This document shows, piece by piece, positions 16,596-25,666 of a DNA stretch of 64,000 nucleotides (position 1 is its first letter; every line of letters starts with the position of its first letter). The position numbers and the translations under genes were made by a program. Below the pieces are notes generated by a model that did no database searches, was not told where the DNA came from, and worked only from the letters and a program-made list of their open reading frames with translations. The stretch is from an uncultured Planctomycetota bacterium (GTDB lineage Bacteria; Planctomycetota; Phycisphaerae; UBA1845; Fen-1342): the NCBI GenBank assembly GCA_900696525.1, contig CAADGL010000013.1:47227-111226 (forward strand), read 5' to 3'.

Positions 16596-19586
16596 CTACG
16601 GCCGGATGCCGGTCGAGGTGCCCAGGCCGGTGAAGCGGCGTGAGCCCAGCGTCCACTCCGAGACGCCTTCGGGCCAGATCGAGAGCCGCACCGACGTGTC
16701 GTCGAAAACCCGGTCGAATTCGACTTCGACGGCGACGTACCAGCGCGGCAGCTTGCGAACGTAGGCCAACGCGATCTCGCCGAGTTGCCCGCGGTCGATG
16801 TCCCAGTAGGCCCGGGCCGCCATGATGTGCTTCGGGTTCAGGCGGTAGTTGAAACCGCCCCCGACCAGGTTCAGATCGATGTCGCCGGCGCTGCGCCAGC
16901 CGATGACGTACGCCACGCGCGGCAGGCGCTCGATGGCGACGGCGACGTCGTGGCGGTCGAACTCCCAGTCGTTGACGTCGATGTTGAAGTCGTACAGCAG
17001 GCTGGTCGTGTCGCTGAGGCGGTAGTTGACGTCGCCGGCGATGTAGTTGCGCGGGCGGCTTTCTTCGGGCCGGAAAGGCAGCACGTATCCGATGGATTCG
17101 TCGCCGCGGCCCTTCTCGACGTTTCCGAAATACGCCGTCTCGATGTCAACGCTCAGCAGATCGACGGTGCGCTGCTTGTCGGCGGCGCCGCGCTTGGTCT
17201 GCCAGACCTGGCGCAGGGCGAACATGGCGCCGTAGAACGAGTCGATGGTCTCGATGCCGTAGTCGAAGGGGCTGAGCAGCTCGCTGCGGGTGTTGCTGTG
17301 ACCCCACCAGGCGGCGTACTCGGGCTTGATGACGTGACGGACGCGGTGAATGTCGAGCAGTTGCGACTCGATCTCGTCGTACACGCGGCTGAGCGTCAGG
17401 CTGCCGCGCACGCCATAGACGCCCAGGCCGCGCCACTTCGTCCCGTCGTCGTGCGCCTTGCCGTCCCAGTGGCTGCCGCGCAGCGTGGCGAAGGGCACGA
17501 CGTTCACCGGTCCGAGCTTGAGCGGCAGCTCGAACTCCTGCCGCGCGTCGGTGCGCACGGTCGTGTCCGTGCCCCCGCGATTGGGATAGCGCAGGGCGTC
17601 GAGCGCGGCCGCGTCTTCGCCCGGACGGTAGCGGACCATGCCGAAGCGCGCCTCCGAGTACGACACGACCGGGTCGAAGAACGTGTCTCCTATGCGGCGG
17701 TAGACGAAATCGGGCAGGTGCTCGGCCTGGGTCTGGAAGTCGAGGGTGCGCCAGTTGAAGAGGATGCTGATGGCCTCGGTGTCGCGGGCGCGCTTCAGGT
17801 AGATGGCGGTTTCCTGCTGCTTGCCCTCGTAGAACTCGGCCCGCTCGTACTCTTCGAGAAAGCCGGCGTCGCTGACGTAGGCCATTTCGAAGGTGAACTG
17901 CCAGTCGAACGGCAGGTAATGCCGATGCCGCCAGAGGATGCGCCCGCGGTTCGCGGAGTCGGGCGTGTTGTCGCGCAGCGGGCCGAGGTTGTCCTCTCCG
18001 CCGTCGTTGATGTAATAGCTGCGCAGCAGCCCGAAGTAGCTGTCGCGCTGGTAGTCGGCGTCGACGCCGGCGGCCGGCCCGCGCTCGCTGAAGTAGTCCA
18101 GCCGGAGCGTCGAGTCGTAGCCGGGGGGCGCCTGCACGCCGAGCAGGTTGAACAGCCGCCACGCGGTCTCGACCTGCGTGCCGAAGTCGCCGTTGTGTCC
18201 CATGCGCACGCGGCGCAGGGCCGTCTCGCTGGTGCTGAAGTCGCCCTGGCTGTACGGCCACCAGGCGATCGGCATGGCGCCGACGTTCAGGGTCGTGTTC
18301 TCGAGCTCGTAGGTCCCCGAGACGGCGCCGGTCGGGCGACCGGCCGCGTCGCGGTTCGTCACGTCGCGCAGCACGACGCGCTCGGCGCCGACGTGGTAGT
18401 GCGGCGTGTAGAACTCGCTGGTCGTGACGCGCGCATCGCGGGCCGAGAACTCGCGGGCCGAGAGCTGGCGGATTTCCGCGGCGCGGATGTACAGCGGCAC
18501 CTGCCGGTCCGCCAGCTCGATCCGCATGACGGCGTCGAGGATCAGCGCCCGGTCGCGGGAGAAGTCGTAATACAGTCGGTCGGCGCGCACGGAGCGCTCG
18601 CCGAGCGACAGCACGACGTCGCCTTCCAGGTACACCGCCTGCAACCGGCCCTCCAGCGCCCGCTGCATCCCCAGCAGCCCGGGTCCTTCGGCCTGCGGGC
18701 GGCGCGCCTGGGCGCCGGGAGCCGCCGGCTGCGTGGTCGGCCGCGGCGGTTCCCCCGCACCGCCTTCGATGACCTCGAGCCAGTCGCGGCCGCCGCCCGG
18801 ATCGGCGAAGGCCACCGCGCGATCGGCGCGGATCTCGAGCGGCGGGCTGTTCGGGTCGCCTTCCTGGACGAAGATCACCCCGTCGCGCAGCACGAAGACG
18901 GGCTCGCCGTCGGCGGTTCGCGCGGGCTCGATGGCGCCGATGGAGAACCGGATGGTGCGTGAGGGGCGCGGGGCCGCGGCGCTCTCGATGCGCGGGCCCC
19001 CGACGGGCTCGGGACGGACGCTCAGCGGCGGCCGGCCGGACTCGATGCGCTCGCGGTCGATGATCGCCCGCTGGTAGAGCTCGCTCTCCTGGAGATTCTC
19101 GGGCGAGGCGGCGTCGTGCGAGGTGAAGATCTCGCCCGTCGTGCGCAGATTGCTCACGAGCAGCACCGAATCCTCGATCTCGGTGCCCGACAGCTCGCGG
19201 ACCCGAACGTGCTCCGACAGGTACAGCGTCAGCTCGTAATGCTTCCGCCCGTCCGGCCCGGTCCGCGGCGCGATCCAGACGACGGCGTTGTCGGCGCTGA
19301 AACGCCGTTGGCCGAACGTCGCCGAGAAATCGCCGGTGTACAGCAGCGTCCACGCGCCGTCGGGCTGCCGCCATTGCCGCACGAAGCGGCCGCGCAGCTC
19401 GACCGGGCTGGTGCTGATCGCCTCGGGCAGGATCGGGTCGCCGAGGCCCACCGTCTGACCGGCGGCGATCGAACCGCCGGCGCCCACCGCCGCAAGAGCC
19501 GCAAGAACAACAGCAGCGAGCCCCTCCTGCCGGCTCCGCGCGGCAGGCCGGGGGAACGTTCTGCCGCGCGCTGGAGGAGACCGCAC
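16596..19586 (-). CDS. LptD-like LPS-assembly outer-membrane protein
   Basis: A 996-residue protein with a signal-type N-terminus. An OstA/LptA-like beta-jellyroll region occupies about residues 60-380 (for example GRFVRQWRQPDG and YLEGDVVLSLGERSVRADRL). A long C-terminal beta-barrel of about 550 residues follows, rich in alternating aromatic strands and periplasmic turns (YFSERGPAAG, YLPFDWQFTFEMAY, YRLNPKHIMAARAYW). This is the LptD architecture, which inserts lipopolysaccharide into the outer leaflet. The disulphide Cys residues of proteobacterial LptD are not evident. The start is ambiguous between GTG at 19586 and an adjacent TTG. Confidence 0.8.
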   Translation of the reverse strand: MRSPPARGRTFPRPAARSRQEGLAAVVLAALAAVGAGGSIAAGQTVGLGDPILPEAISTSPVELRGRFVRQWRQPDGAWTLLYTGDFSATFGQRRFSADNAVVWIAPRTGPDGRKHYELTLYLSEHVRVRELSGTEIEDSVLLVSNLRTTGEIFTSHDAASPENLQESELYQRAIIDRERIESGRPPLSVRPEPVGGPRIESAAAPRPSRTIRFSIGAIEPARTADGEPVFVLRDGVIFVQEGDPNSPPLEIRADRAVAFADPGGGRDWLEVIEGGAGEPPRPTTQPAAPGAQARRPQAEGPGLLGMQRALEGRLQAVYLEGDVVLSLGERSVRADRLYYDFSRDRALILDAVMRIELADRQVPLYIRAAEIRQLSAREFSARDARVTTSEFYTPHYHVGAERVVLRDVTNRDAAGRPTGAVSGTYELENTTLNVGAMPIAWWPYSQGDFSTSETALRRVRMGHNGDFGTQVETAWRLFNLLGVQAPPGYDSTLRLDYFSERGPAAGVDADYQRDSYFGLLRSYYINDGGEDNLGPLRDNTPDSANRGRILWRHRHYLPFDWQFTFEMAYVSDAGFLEEYERAEFYEGKQQETAIYLKRARDTEAISILFNWRTLDFQTQAEHLPDFVYRRIGDTFFDPVVSYSEARFGMVRYRPGEDAAALDALRYPNRGGTDTTVRTDARQEFELPLKLGPVNVVPFATLRGSHWDGKAHDDGTKWRGLGVYGVRGSLTLSRVYDEIESQLLDIHRVRHVIKPEYAAWWGHSNTRSELLSPFDYGIETIDSFYGAMFALRQVWQTKRGAADKQRTVDLLSVDIETAYFGNVEKGRGDESIGYVLPFRPEESRPRNYIAGDVNYRLSDTTSLLYDFNIDVNDWEFDRHDVAVAIERLPRVAYVIGWRSAGDIDLNLVGGGFNYRLNPKHIMAARAYWDIDRGQLGEIALAYVRKLPRWYVAVEVEFDRVFDDTSVRLSIWPEGVSEWTLGSRRFTGLGTSTGIRP

Positions 19587-19680
19587 CAATCGCTCTCGTT
19601 TCCGGAGGAGACCTCGCGCTACCCGCGGCCATTATGGATGGGGACCGGCGGCGGTCAATGGCCGAGCCGCCGCCGCGCGG

Positions 19681-19689
19681 TATGATAAT
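19681..19689 (+). promoter_or_regulatory. Candidate -10 element upstream of purF
   Basis: TATGATAAT stands out in GC-rich DNA about 90 bp upstream of the purF start. No good -35 hexamer is found at 16-18 bp, so this is a tentative call. Confidence 0.35.
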
Positions 19690-19777
19690 GGCGCGAATCC
19701 GCGGCGTCGCGAAGGCGTCGCGGAGGGCCACGCTCCACAAGGAACCGCTCGGCCGAGGCGCCGCGCTCGATGCCGGC

Positions 19778-21199
19778 ATGGGGTTTTGCTTGTCGTCCGT
19801 TCGCCACTATTGCGGCCTGTTCGGCATCGCGCACCATCCGGACGCCGCCGCGCTCACCTACGTTGGGCTCTATGCCCAGCAGCACCGCGGGCAGGAATCG
19901 GCGGGCATCTGCACCGCCGACGGACAGGAGATCGTGCGGCGGGTGGGAATGGGGCTGGTCGCGGATGCGCTGAGCGAATCGGATCTGGCGGTGCTGCGCA
20001 ACCCGATGGCGATCGGACACGTGCGGTACTCGACGACGGGGTCGTGCCGCGAGTCGAACGCGCAGCCGCTGCTGGTGACGGCGGGGCTGGGGCAGGTGGC
20101 GATCTGCCACAACGGGAACCTGACGAACGCCGGCCCACTGCGGGCGGAATTCGAGCAGCGCGGGCACATCTTCACGACGACTTCCGACACCGAGGTCATT
20201 CTGCACCTGCTGGCCAGCGCGCATTACCGATCGCAGCCGGACCCGCTGGCGGCGGTGCTGCGCGAGCTGCGCGGGTCGTACTGCCTGCTGCTGATGCACC
20301 CGGACCGCATCGAGGCGGTGCGCGACCCGTCGGGCAACCGCCCGCTGTGCCTGGGCAAGCTGGGCGACGCCTGGGTCGTGGCCAGCGAGACCTGCGCGCT
20401 CGACCTCGTCGAGGCGGACTACGTCCGCGACGTCGAGCCCGGCGAGATCATCACGCTCTCGGCCGCGGGTCTCGGCTCGCGCCGCTTCGACGCCGGCTAT
20501 GCGCAACGCCGCGCCCAGTGCATCTTCGAGCTGGTGTACTTCGCCGACCCGGCGAGCCGGGTGTTCGGCGAGAATGTGCACCTGGTGCGCAAGGAGTTCG
20601 GCCGCCGACTGGCGCGCGAGGCGCCGGTCGAGGCCGACATGGTGATCGCCGTGCCGAACTGCGCCCGCTGCGCGGCGCTGGGGTATCACGAGGAGTCGGG
20701 CATCCCCATCGGGCGGGGTTTCACGACCAACCACTACGTCGGCCGCTCATTCATCCAGCCCACGCAGGCCATACGCGACCTGACCGTGCGGCTGAAGCTG
20801 AATCCGATCTCGGCGACGGTCGATGGAAGACGGCTGATCGTCGTCGAGGACTCGGTCGTCCGCGGCACGACGACGCGCGGCAAGATGCAGTCGCTGCGCA
20901 AGGCCGGCGCCAGGGAGATTCACCTGCGCGTCGCTTCTCCGCCGATCCGCCATCCGTGTCACTACGGGATCGACTTTCCGCGGCGGACGGAGCTGGTGGC
21001 CAATACGCGGAGCGTGGAGCAGATCCGGGACTACCTCGGCGTGGATTCGCTGGCTTACCTGTCGATCGAAGGGCTGCTGGCGGCGGTGAACTCGCACGCC
21101 TCCAGCTACTGCAGCGCGTGCTTCTCGGGCGACTACCCGATTCCGCTCGATGGCGAAGTCGCCAAGGAGATGTTCGAGCTGAAGCACGCGCGCGGCTGA
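19778..21199 (+). CDS. purF: Amidophosphoribosyltransferase
   Basis: A 473-residue enzyme for the first step of de novo purine synthesis, making phosphoribosylamine from PRPP and glutamine. CGLFGIA near residue 12 has the N-terminal nucleophile Cys of the class II glutaminase domain, exposed after removal of an 11-residue propeptide if the ATG at 19778 is used. YAQQHRGQESAGI and VRYSTTG are further glutaminase motifs. LIVVEDSVVRGTTTRGK is the PRPP-binding loop. A [4Fe-4S]-type set of Cys (CARC, HPCHYG, SYCSACF) suggests the Bacillus-like class. An in-frame upstream extension is possible but low-complexity. Confidence 0.95.
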   Translation: MGFCLSSVRHYCGLFGIAHHPDAAALTYVGLYAQQHRGQESAGICTADGQEIVRRVGMGLVADALSESDLAVLRNPMAIGHVRYSTTGSCRESNAQPLLVTAGLGQVAICHNGNLTNAGPLRAEFEQRGHIFTTTSDTEVILHLLASAHYRSQPDPLAAVLRELRGSYCLLLMHPDRIEAVRDPSGNRPLCLGKLGDAWVVASETCALDLVEADYVRDVEPGEIITLSAAGLGSRRFDAGYAQRRAQCIFELVYFADPASRVFGENVHLVRKEFGRRLAREAPVEADMVIAVPNCARCAALGYHEESGIPIGRGFTTNHYVGRSFIQPTQAIRDLTVRLKLNPISATVDGRRLIVVEDSVVRGTTTRGKMQSLRKAGAREIHLRVASPPIRHPCHYGIDFPRRTELVANTRSVEQIRDYLGVDSLAYLSIEGLLAAVNSHASSYCSACFSGDYPIPLDGEVAKEMFELKHARG

Positions 21200-21210
21200 G
21201 CCCGGAGCCG

Positions 21211-21248
21211 AGCGAGCCTCTGAAGAAGTGTGGATCATGCAAGAGGCT
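21211..21248 (+). terminator. Inverted repeat between convergent genes
   Basis: CGAGCCTCT (21211-21219) and AGAGGCTCG (21240-21248) form a perfect 9-bp stem with a 20-nt loop, just after the purF stop and before the end of the convergent minus-strand gene. There is no T tract, so termination is only inferred. Confidence 0.35.
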
Positions 21249-21288
21249 CGTAAGGAGGCGGTTGCGCCAGGACAACCCCTTCCTCGAG

Positions 21289-21855
21289 TCAGCGCATCAG
21301 CCGCTTCCAGTCGTTGTCGGTGACGCCGTCGATGCGCAGCGGCTCGATCGTCGTGATGCGCCAGCGGCCCTCGCGCCGCGCGAACGCGATGCGCCAGCGC
21401 GAGCGCAGCGTCCCGCGGTAGTCGCGCGCGTCCAGGTCGGCAATGTACGCGGCCTCGACCGCGAACCCCTCCCCGTCCGCCGGAGCGAGCGCCAGCTCCG
21501 TGCGGCGAAGCCACGTGACGCGAACATGGCGCAGCGCCTCGGCGGCCATCGCCAGAAACTCGGCCCGGCCGACGCCCTGGGTCTCGAAATCGGCGGCCAG
21601 CGCGGCGTCGAGCGCGCCGAGCCGCCCCACGACCAGGTCGCGCTCGATGGCGGCGAGCACCAGGCCGGCGCGCTCGCGCTGCGTCACAACCAGCGCCTGG
21701 ACCACCAGAAGGATGGCCGACGCCCCAAGGCTGCTCAGCAGCGGCCGCGGGCTGCCGCCGCGCCGCCACGCCACCAGCAGCGCGAAGTTGATCAGCACCA
21801 GCACGATGCCGAGCACGAGCGGCGATTCGAGCAGGACGTAGCGGGCAAGGTCCAT
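21289..21855 (-). CDS. Membrane-anchored NTF2-like protein
   Basis: A 188-residue protein with two N-terminal membrane segments (LVLGIVLVLINFALLVAW and SAILLVVQALVVTQ). A soluble domain of about 120 residues follows, whose pattern (AALAADFETQG, RSRWRIAFARREGRWRITTIEPLRIDG) is that of the SnoaL/NTF2-like cone fold. No active-site residues can be assigned. It is monocistronic and converges on purF. Function unknown. Confidence 0.65.
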   Translation of the reverse strand: MDLARYVLLESPLVLGIVLVLINFALLVAWRRGGSPRPLLSSLGASAILLVVQALVVTQRERAGLVLAAIERDLVVGRLGALDAALAADFETQGVGRAEFLAMAAEALRHVRVTWLRRTELALAPADGEGFAVEAAYIADLDARDYRGTLRSRWRIAFARREGRWRITTIEPLRIDGVTDNDWKRLMR

Positions 21856-21930
21856 GGACTCTCACTCTACCGGCTTAAGGGCGAATGGAGTGGCGCGGCC
21901 CGCCGTACGACGCGCGCCATCGGCCAGAGC

Positions 21931-23016
21931 CTATTTCCGCTTGTGCTCCGTCCGGCCGCCGGGGTGTCGCTCCAGCGCATCGGAGGCGAGATACTCGCGG
22001 CCGGCGGCTTCGCGGCGGATATAGGCGTCCAGGAAGGCGAGCGTGGCGAAGGCGGTCACGTCGGTGATGTAATCAATGTTGGCGGGCGGCTTCTCGCCCA
22101 GCAGGCGCGAAACGCCCTTGCCGGCGTATGACCCGTGCGTCGCGCCGTCGATGTACACCAGATGCTTGTCGCCGGGCGGGGCGTACTCGTACGGATGCCG
22201 CCGGCCCTCCGGTGTCTCGTCGGAGACGGGGCTGCGGTCGGCGCTGCCGGCGATGACCAGCAGCGGGGCGCGAATGTCGCTCCAGGAGTCCTTGCGGAAC
22301 GCCGGTCGCCCAAGCCCCTGCCCCGATATCACGATGAAAGCCCGGATGCGCGGCTCGGGAGCGCTCCACGCCCGCACCCCTCCACGCCGCGCGTACAGCT
22401 TCGCGCCCGCCAGCGCCTGCGTGGTCATCGCTCCGGCGGAGTGCCCGGCCAGCGCGACGCGCTCGCGGTCGATGCGGAAAGCGGCCTCGTCGGCGCCGGG
22501 CGGGCCCGCGGCCTTGCGGAGGCGCTCCTCGATCGCGTCGAGCGAATCGAGGATCAGCCGGACATCGGCACAGCGGCCCGGCAGGTTCACGCGACCGACG
22601 ATCTGCTGCGCGAGCGCCGCGTCCGCAGGATCGAACCGCTCCCCGCGCTGACGCCGCAGCCGCACGGAGTCGCTGTGCGTCGGGTTGATAACGACGTATC
22701 CGTGGCTGGCCCAGTGCTCGCAGAGCTCCGGGAACGCGTCCGAACTGCCACCCGCACCGTGCGAGAACACGACCAGCGGCGCCGGCCCATCAGCCGGAGC
22801 CAGCCGCGGTGCGCGAATCATCACCTCGAGCTCGCCGCCACGCGACGCGTCTTCGAGCGCGAACCGGTCGATGCGCAGAACGCGGTACGGCCCGGGCGTC
22901 GGCTTGTAGGCCGTCGCCGGGGCCGAGGCGGCCTGCCCGCGGGCGCTGCCCAGCGGCCCCAGCAGCACGCCGACACACACGAGCCCCGCTGCAACGCGCG
23001 ATCCGCATCGTTTCAT
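21931..23016 (-). CDS. Secreted alpha/beta hydrolase (PAF-acetylhydrolase/dienelactone-hydrolase-like)
   Basis: A 361-residue protein with a signal peptide (VAAGLVCVGVLLGPLGSARGQ). Hydrolase motifs are VVFSHGAGGSSDAF (oxyanion region), VALAGHSAGAMTT (nucleophile Ser near residue 193) and IDGATHGSYAG (catalytic His near residue 293), with an Asp candidate in GSADRSP. The pattern is closest to secreted lipase-like proteins related to platelet-activating-factor acetylhydrolase. The substrate is unknown. An upstream in-frame extension overlaps the divergent ABC transporter leader and was excluded. Confidence 0.85.
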   Translation of the reverse strand: MKRCGSRVAAGLVCVGVLLGPLGSARGQAASAPATAYKPTPGPYRVLRIDRFALEDASRGGELEVMIRAPRLAPADGPAPLVVFSHGAGGSSDAFPELCEHWASHGYVVINPTHSDSVRLRRQRGERFDPADAALAQQIVGRVNLPGRCADVRLILDSLDAIEERLRKAAGPPGADEAAFRIDRERVALAGHSAGAMTTQALAGAKLYARRGGVRAWSAPEPRIRAFIVISGQGLGRPAFRKDSWSDIRAPLLVIAGSADRSPVSDETPEGRRHPYEYAPPGDKHLVYIDGATHGSYAGKGVSRLLGEKPPANIDYITDVTAFATLAFLDAYIRREAAGREYLASDALERHPGGRTEHKRK

Positions 23017-23152
23017 GGACGGGTGCTCCTCGCGGCGGCCGTCTGCTTCACCGGCCAAACGACCTGACCGACGGCCGATTGCCTGGTCGTGCGATTCCCC
23101 CCGGATCGGGCGCGCCCTTCGCGCCCAGCGGGCCATGCGTGAGAATATCGTC

Positions 23153-24058
23153 ATGGAAGCGACGCTCATCACGCGAGAATCCCGGCCATTGCGCTACTAC
23201 CTCATGCCCCATCACGTCCCGCTCATGTTCTGGCGGCACGGGGCGCTGCTGCGCCAGCTTATCGGGCGGGCCGTCGCCGCGCGCTACCGCGGCTCGCTGC
23301 TTGGGCTGCTGTGGTCGCTCATCATCCCGCTCGTGATGCTCTCGGTCTACACCTTCGTGTTCAGCGTCGTTTTCCAGGCCCGCTGGCAATCGACCGTCCG
23401 GGAGAGCGCCGCCGCAGCCGAGGACTCCGCCGCCGGCGCGCCGGCCGCGGCGCCTTCCAAGGTCGAGTTCGCCCTGACGCTGTTCTGCGGGCTGCTGCTG
23501 TTCAACCTGTTCTCGGAGACGGTCTCGGGGAACACGGGCGTGATCGCGGGCCACGCGGCGTACGTGAAGAAGGTGGTGTTTCCGCTGGAGATTCTGCCGG
23601 TGGTGACGCTGGGGGCGGCGCTGGTGAACACGGCGATCAGCCTTGGGTTGCTGATAGTGGCGATGTCGCTGTTCATGCAGCCGCCGGCGGCCAGCCTGGC
23701 GTATTACCCGCTGGTGCTGCTGCCGCTGCTGATGTTGTGCCTGGGGGTGAGCTGGTTCCTCGCCTCGCTGGGGGTGTACGTGCGCGACGTCGGACCGGTG
23801 ACGGCGGTGGTGCTGCAAATGCTGGTGTTCCTGACGCCGCTGTTCTACTCGCTGGAGCAGGTTCCGGAGCGATTCCGGCTGCTGATGCGGCTGAACCCGC
23901 TTTCGGTTATCGTCGAGAACGCCAGGCAGACCGTGATGTGGGGCCACGCGCCGGACTGGGTGTGGCTGGGGGCCGTCATCGCGTTGTCGGCGGTCGTGAT
24001 GCAGCTTGGTTTCGTGTGGTTCATGAAGACCAAGCGCGGCTTCGCGGACGTGCTGTAG
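23153..24058 (+). CDS. ABC transporter permease, Wzm/KpsM-type polysaccharide exporter
   Basis: A 301-residue ABC-2 permease with about six membrane segments and the family N-terminus (RAVAARYRGSLLGLLWSLIIPL). YVKKVVFPLEILP and LTPLFYSLEQVPERFR are conserved positions in O-antigen and teichoic-acid exporters. It exports a finished lipid-linked glycan together with the ATPase encoded next. A 45-residue Ala-rich insertion near residue 80 is unusual. The ATG at 23153 follows GAGAA; an in-frame ATG at 23135 is an alternative. Confidence 0.9.
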   Translation: MEATLITRESRPLRYYLMPHHVPLMFWRHGALLRQLIGRAVAARYRGSLLGLLWSLIIPLVMLSVYTFVFSVVFQARWQSTVRESAAAAEDSAAGAPAAAPSKVEFALTLFCGLLLFNLFSETVSGNTGVIAGHAAYVKKVVFPLEILPVVTLGAALVNTAISLGLLIVAMSLFMQPPAASLAYYPLVLLPLLMLCLGVSWFLASLGVYVRDVGPVTAVVLQMLVFLTPLFYSLEQVPERFRLLMRLNPLSVIVENARQTVMWGHAPDWVWLGAVIALSAVVMQLGFVWFMKTKRGFADVL

Positions 24059-24178
24059 CCGGCGCCTCCCCGTCGAGAGGCTGGTTCCGGTTCTGTGGAG
24101 GACCGGAGGCCGGTCCGCCGAGGTCGCGAGGTTCCTGGAGGTTCTCCGAAGTGAGTCACGGGCCTGAGCAATAAGCCG

Positions 24179-25666
24179 ATGAGCGCGACCAGCACGGCGC
24201 AACCCGACACACGCGAACACTCGCCCGAACCCGGCGAGCCGGACGAGACTCGTGCCCGGCGAACAGCGCCCGGAAGCCGTGGCGAACACGGCGTTCGCGG
24301 CGAGCCGGGCCGCGGAGAGCCGGTCATCCACGTCGACGGCCTGGGCAAGTGCTACGAGATCTACTCGCGGCCGTTCGACCGGCTGAAGCAGACGCTGTGG
24401 CGTGGCCGGCGGCAGTTCTACCGCGAGTTCTGGGCGCTGCGCGACGTGTCGTTCGAGGTGCGGCGTGGCGAGGCGCTGGGCATCATCGGCCGCAACGGCA
24501 GCGGCAAGAGCACCCTGCTCCAGATCATCGCCGGCACGCTGCGCCCGACCGAGGGCAGGGTGGCGGTGCGCGGCCGCGTACACGCGCTGCTCGAGCTGGG
24601 CTCGGGCTTCAACCCGGAGTTCACCGGCCGTGAGAACGTGTTTCTGAACGCCGCCGTCCTGGGCGTGCCGCCCGGCGAGGCTCGGGCGCGTTTCGACGAG
24701 ATCGCGGCCTTCGCCGACATCGGCGACTTTCTCGATCAGCCGATCAAGACCTACTCGACCGGCATGGTGGTGCGGCTGGCGTTCGCGGTGCAGGTGCTGC
24801 TGCGGCCGGACATCCTGATCATCGACGAGGCGCTGGCGGTGGGGGACGCGGCGTTCCAGATGAAATGCTTCAACCGCATGCAGCAGCTCCGCGAGCAGGG
24901 CGTCTCGGTCGTGCTGGTGACGCACGACACGCAGACGGTGCGGAGCTTCTGCCACCGGGCGATCTGGCTCGACCAGGGCCGCATCATGCAGGAAGGCCGG
25001 ACGGTCGACGTGACCAGCAACTACGTGCAGTTCCTGTTCAAGGAGCGCAACGCCGACCGGCCGACGCCGGGGCCCGTCCGCGCGCTGCCGGCCAGCGCGG
25101 CATCCGGCGAAGGACTCGGCGCCGCCCCGCTGACGTCCCAGCGCAAGCTCACGCCCGTCGCCGGGCGCAGCGGCCTGGTGCGCTGGGGCAGCGGCGAGCT
25201 GCGCGTGACCGGAGCGACGATCGACAGCGGCAAGCCGGGGATCGAGGCGGCGTTCAACTACGGCGAGCGGCTGCACGTCGAGTTCGAGGTCGAGGCTCTG
25301 AAGAACCTGGACGCGCACGAGCTCGGGCTGGGCTTCGCTTTCCGCAACGTCAAGGCGCTGAACATCATCAACTCGTCCACCTATGACGAGGGCCGCCGCT
25401 TCCCGCCGCTGCGGGCCGGCCAGAGGCTGCGCGTGGCCTTCGAGCTCGACAACATCCTGATGCCGGGGACGTACGCGCTGGTCTGCGTCGTCGAGGACCG
25501 CACGCCGCCCACGTATCACTACTATGACTTCGTCGAGAACGCGCTGCTGTTTCACGTGCTTCAGACCAAGCCGATCCACTCGCTCGTGCTCCCCGCGGTC
25601 GAGCAGATGATCTGGGTCGCCGATGCCACACCCGACGCACCGGCCGAGGCCGACGGACGCGCATGA
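24179..25666 (+). CDS. ABC transporter ATPase, Wzt-type with C-terminal carbohydrate-binding domain
   Basis: A 495-residue ATPase. Walker A is GRNGSGKST (about residue 104), the signature YSTGM (about 191), and Walker B ILIIDEA (about 212). The C-terminal region of about 180 residues (NYGERLHVEFEVEAL, AFRNVKALNI, YDFVENALLFHV) is the Wzt beta-sandwich that in known systems recognises the terminal modification of the O-polysaccharide before export. The N-terminal 45 residues are low-complexity. It lies 120 bp after the permease, and its stop overlaps the start of the giant glycosyltransferase gene (ATGA). Confidence 0.92.
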   Translation: MSATSTAQPDTREHSPEPGEPDETRARRTAPGSRGEHGVRGEPGRGEPVIHVDGLGKCYEIYSRPFDRLKQTLWRGRRQFYREFWALRDVSFEVRRGEALGIIGRNGSGKSTLLQIIAGTLRPTEGRVAVRGRVHALLELGSGFNPEFTGRENVFLNAAVLGVPPGEARARFDEIAAFADIGDFLDQPIKTYSTGMVVRLAFAVQVLLRPDILIIDEALAVGDAAFQMKCFNRMQQLREQGVSVVLVTHDTQTVRSFCHRAIWLDQGRIMQEGRTVDVTSNYVQFLFKERNADRPTPGPVRALPASAASGEGLGAAPLTSQRKLTPVAGRSGLVRWGSGELRVTGATIDSGKPGIEAAFNYGERLHVEFEVEALKNLDAHELGLGFAFRNVKALNIINSSTYDEGRRFPPLRAGQRLRVAFELDNILMPGTYALVCVVEDRTPPTYHYYDFVENALLFHVLQTKPIHSLVLPAVEQMIWVADATPDAPAEADGRA

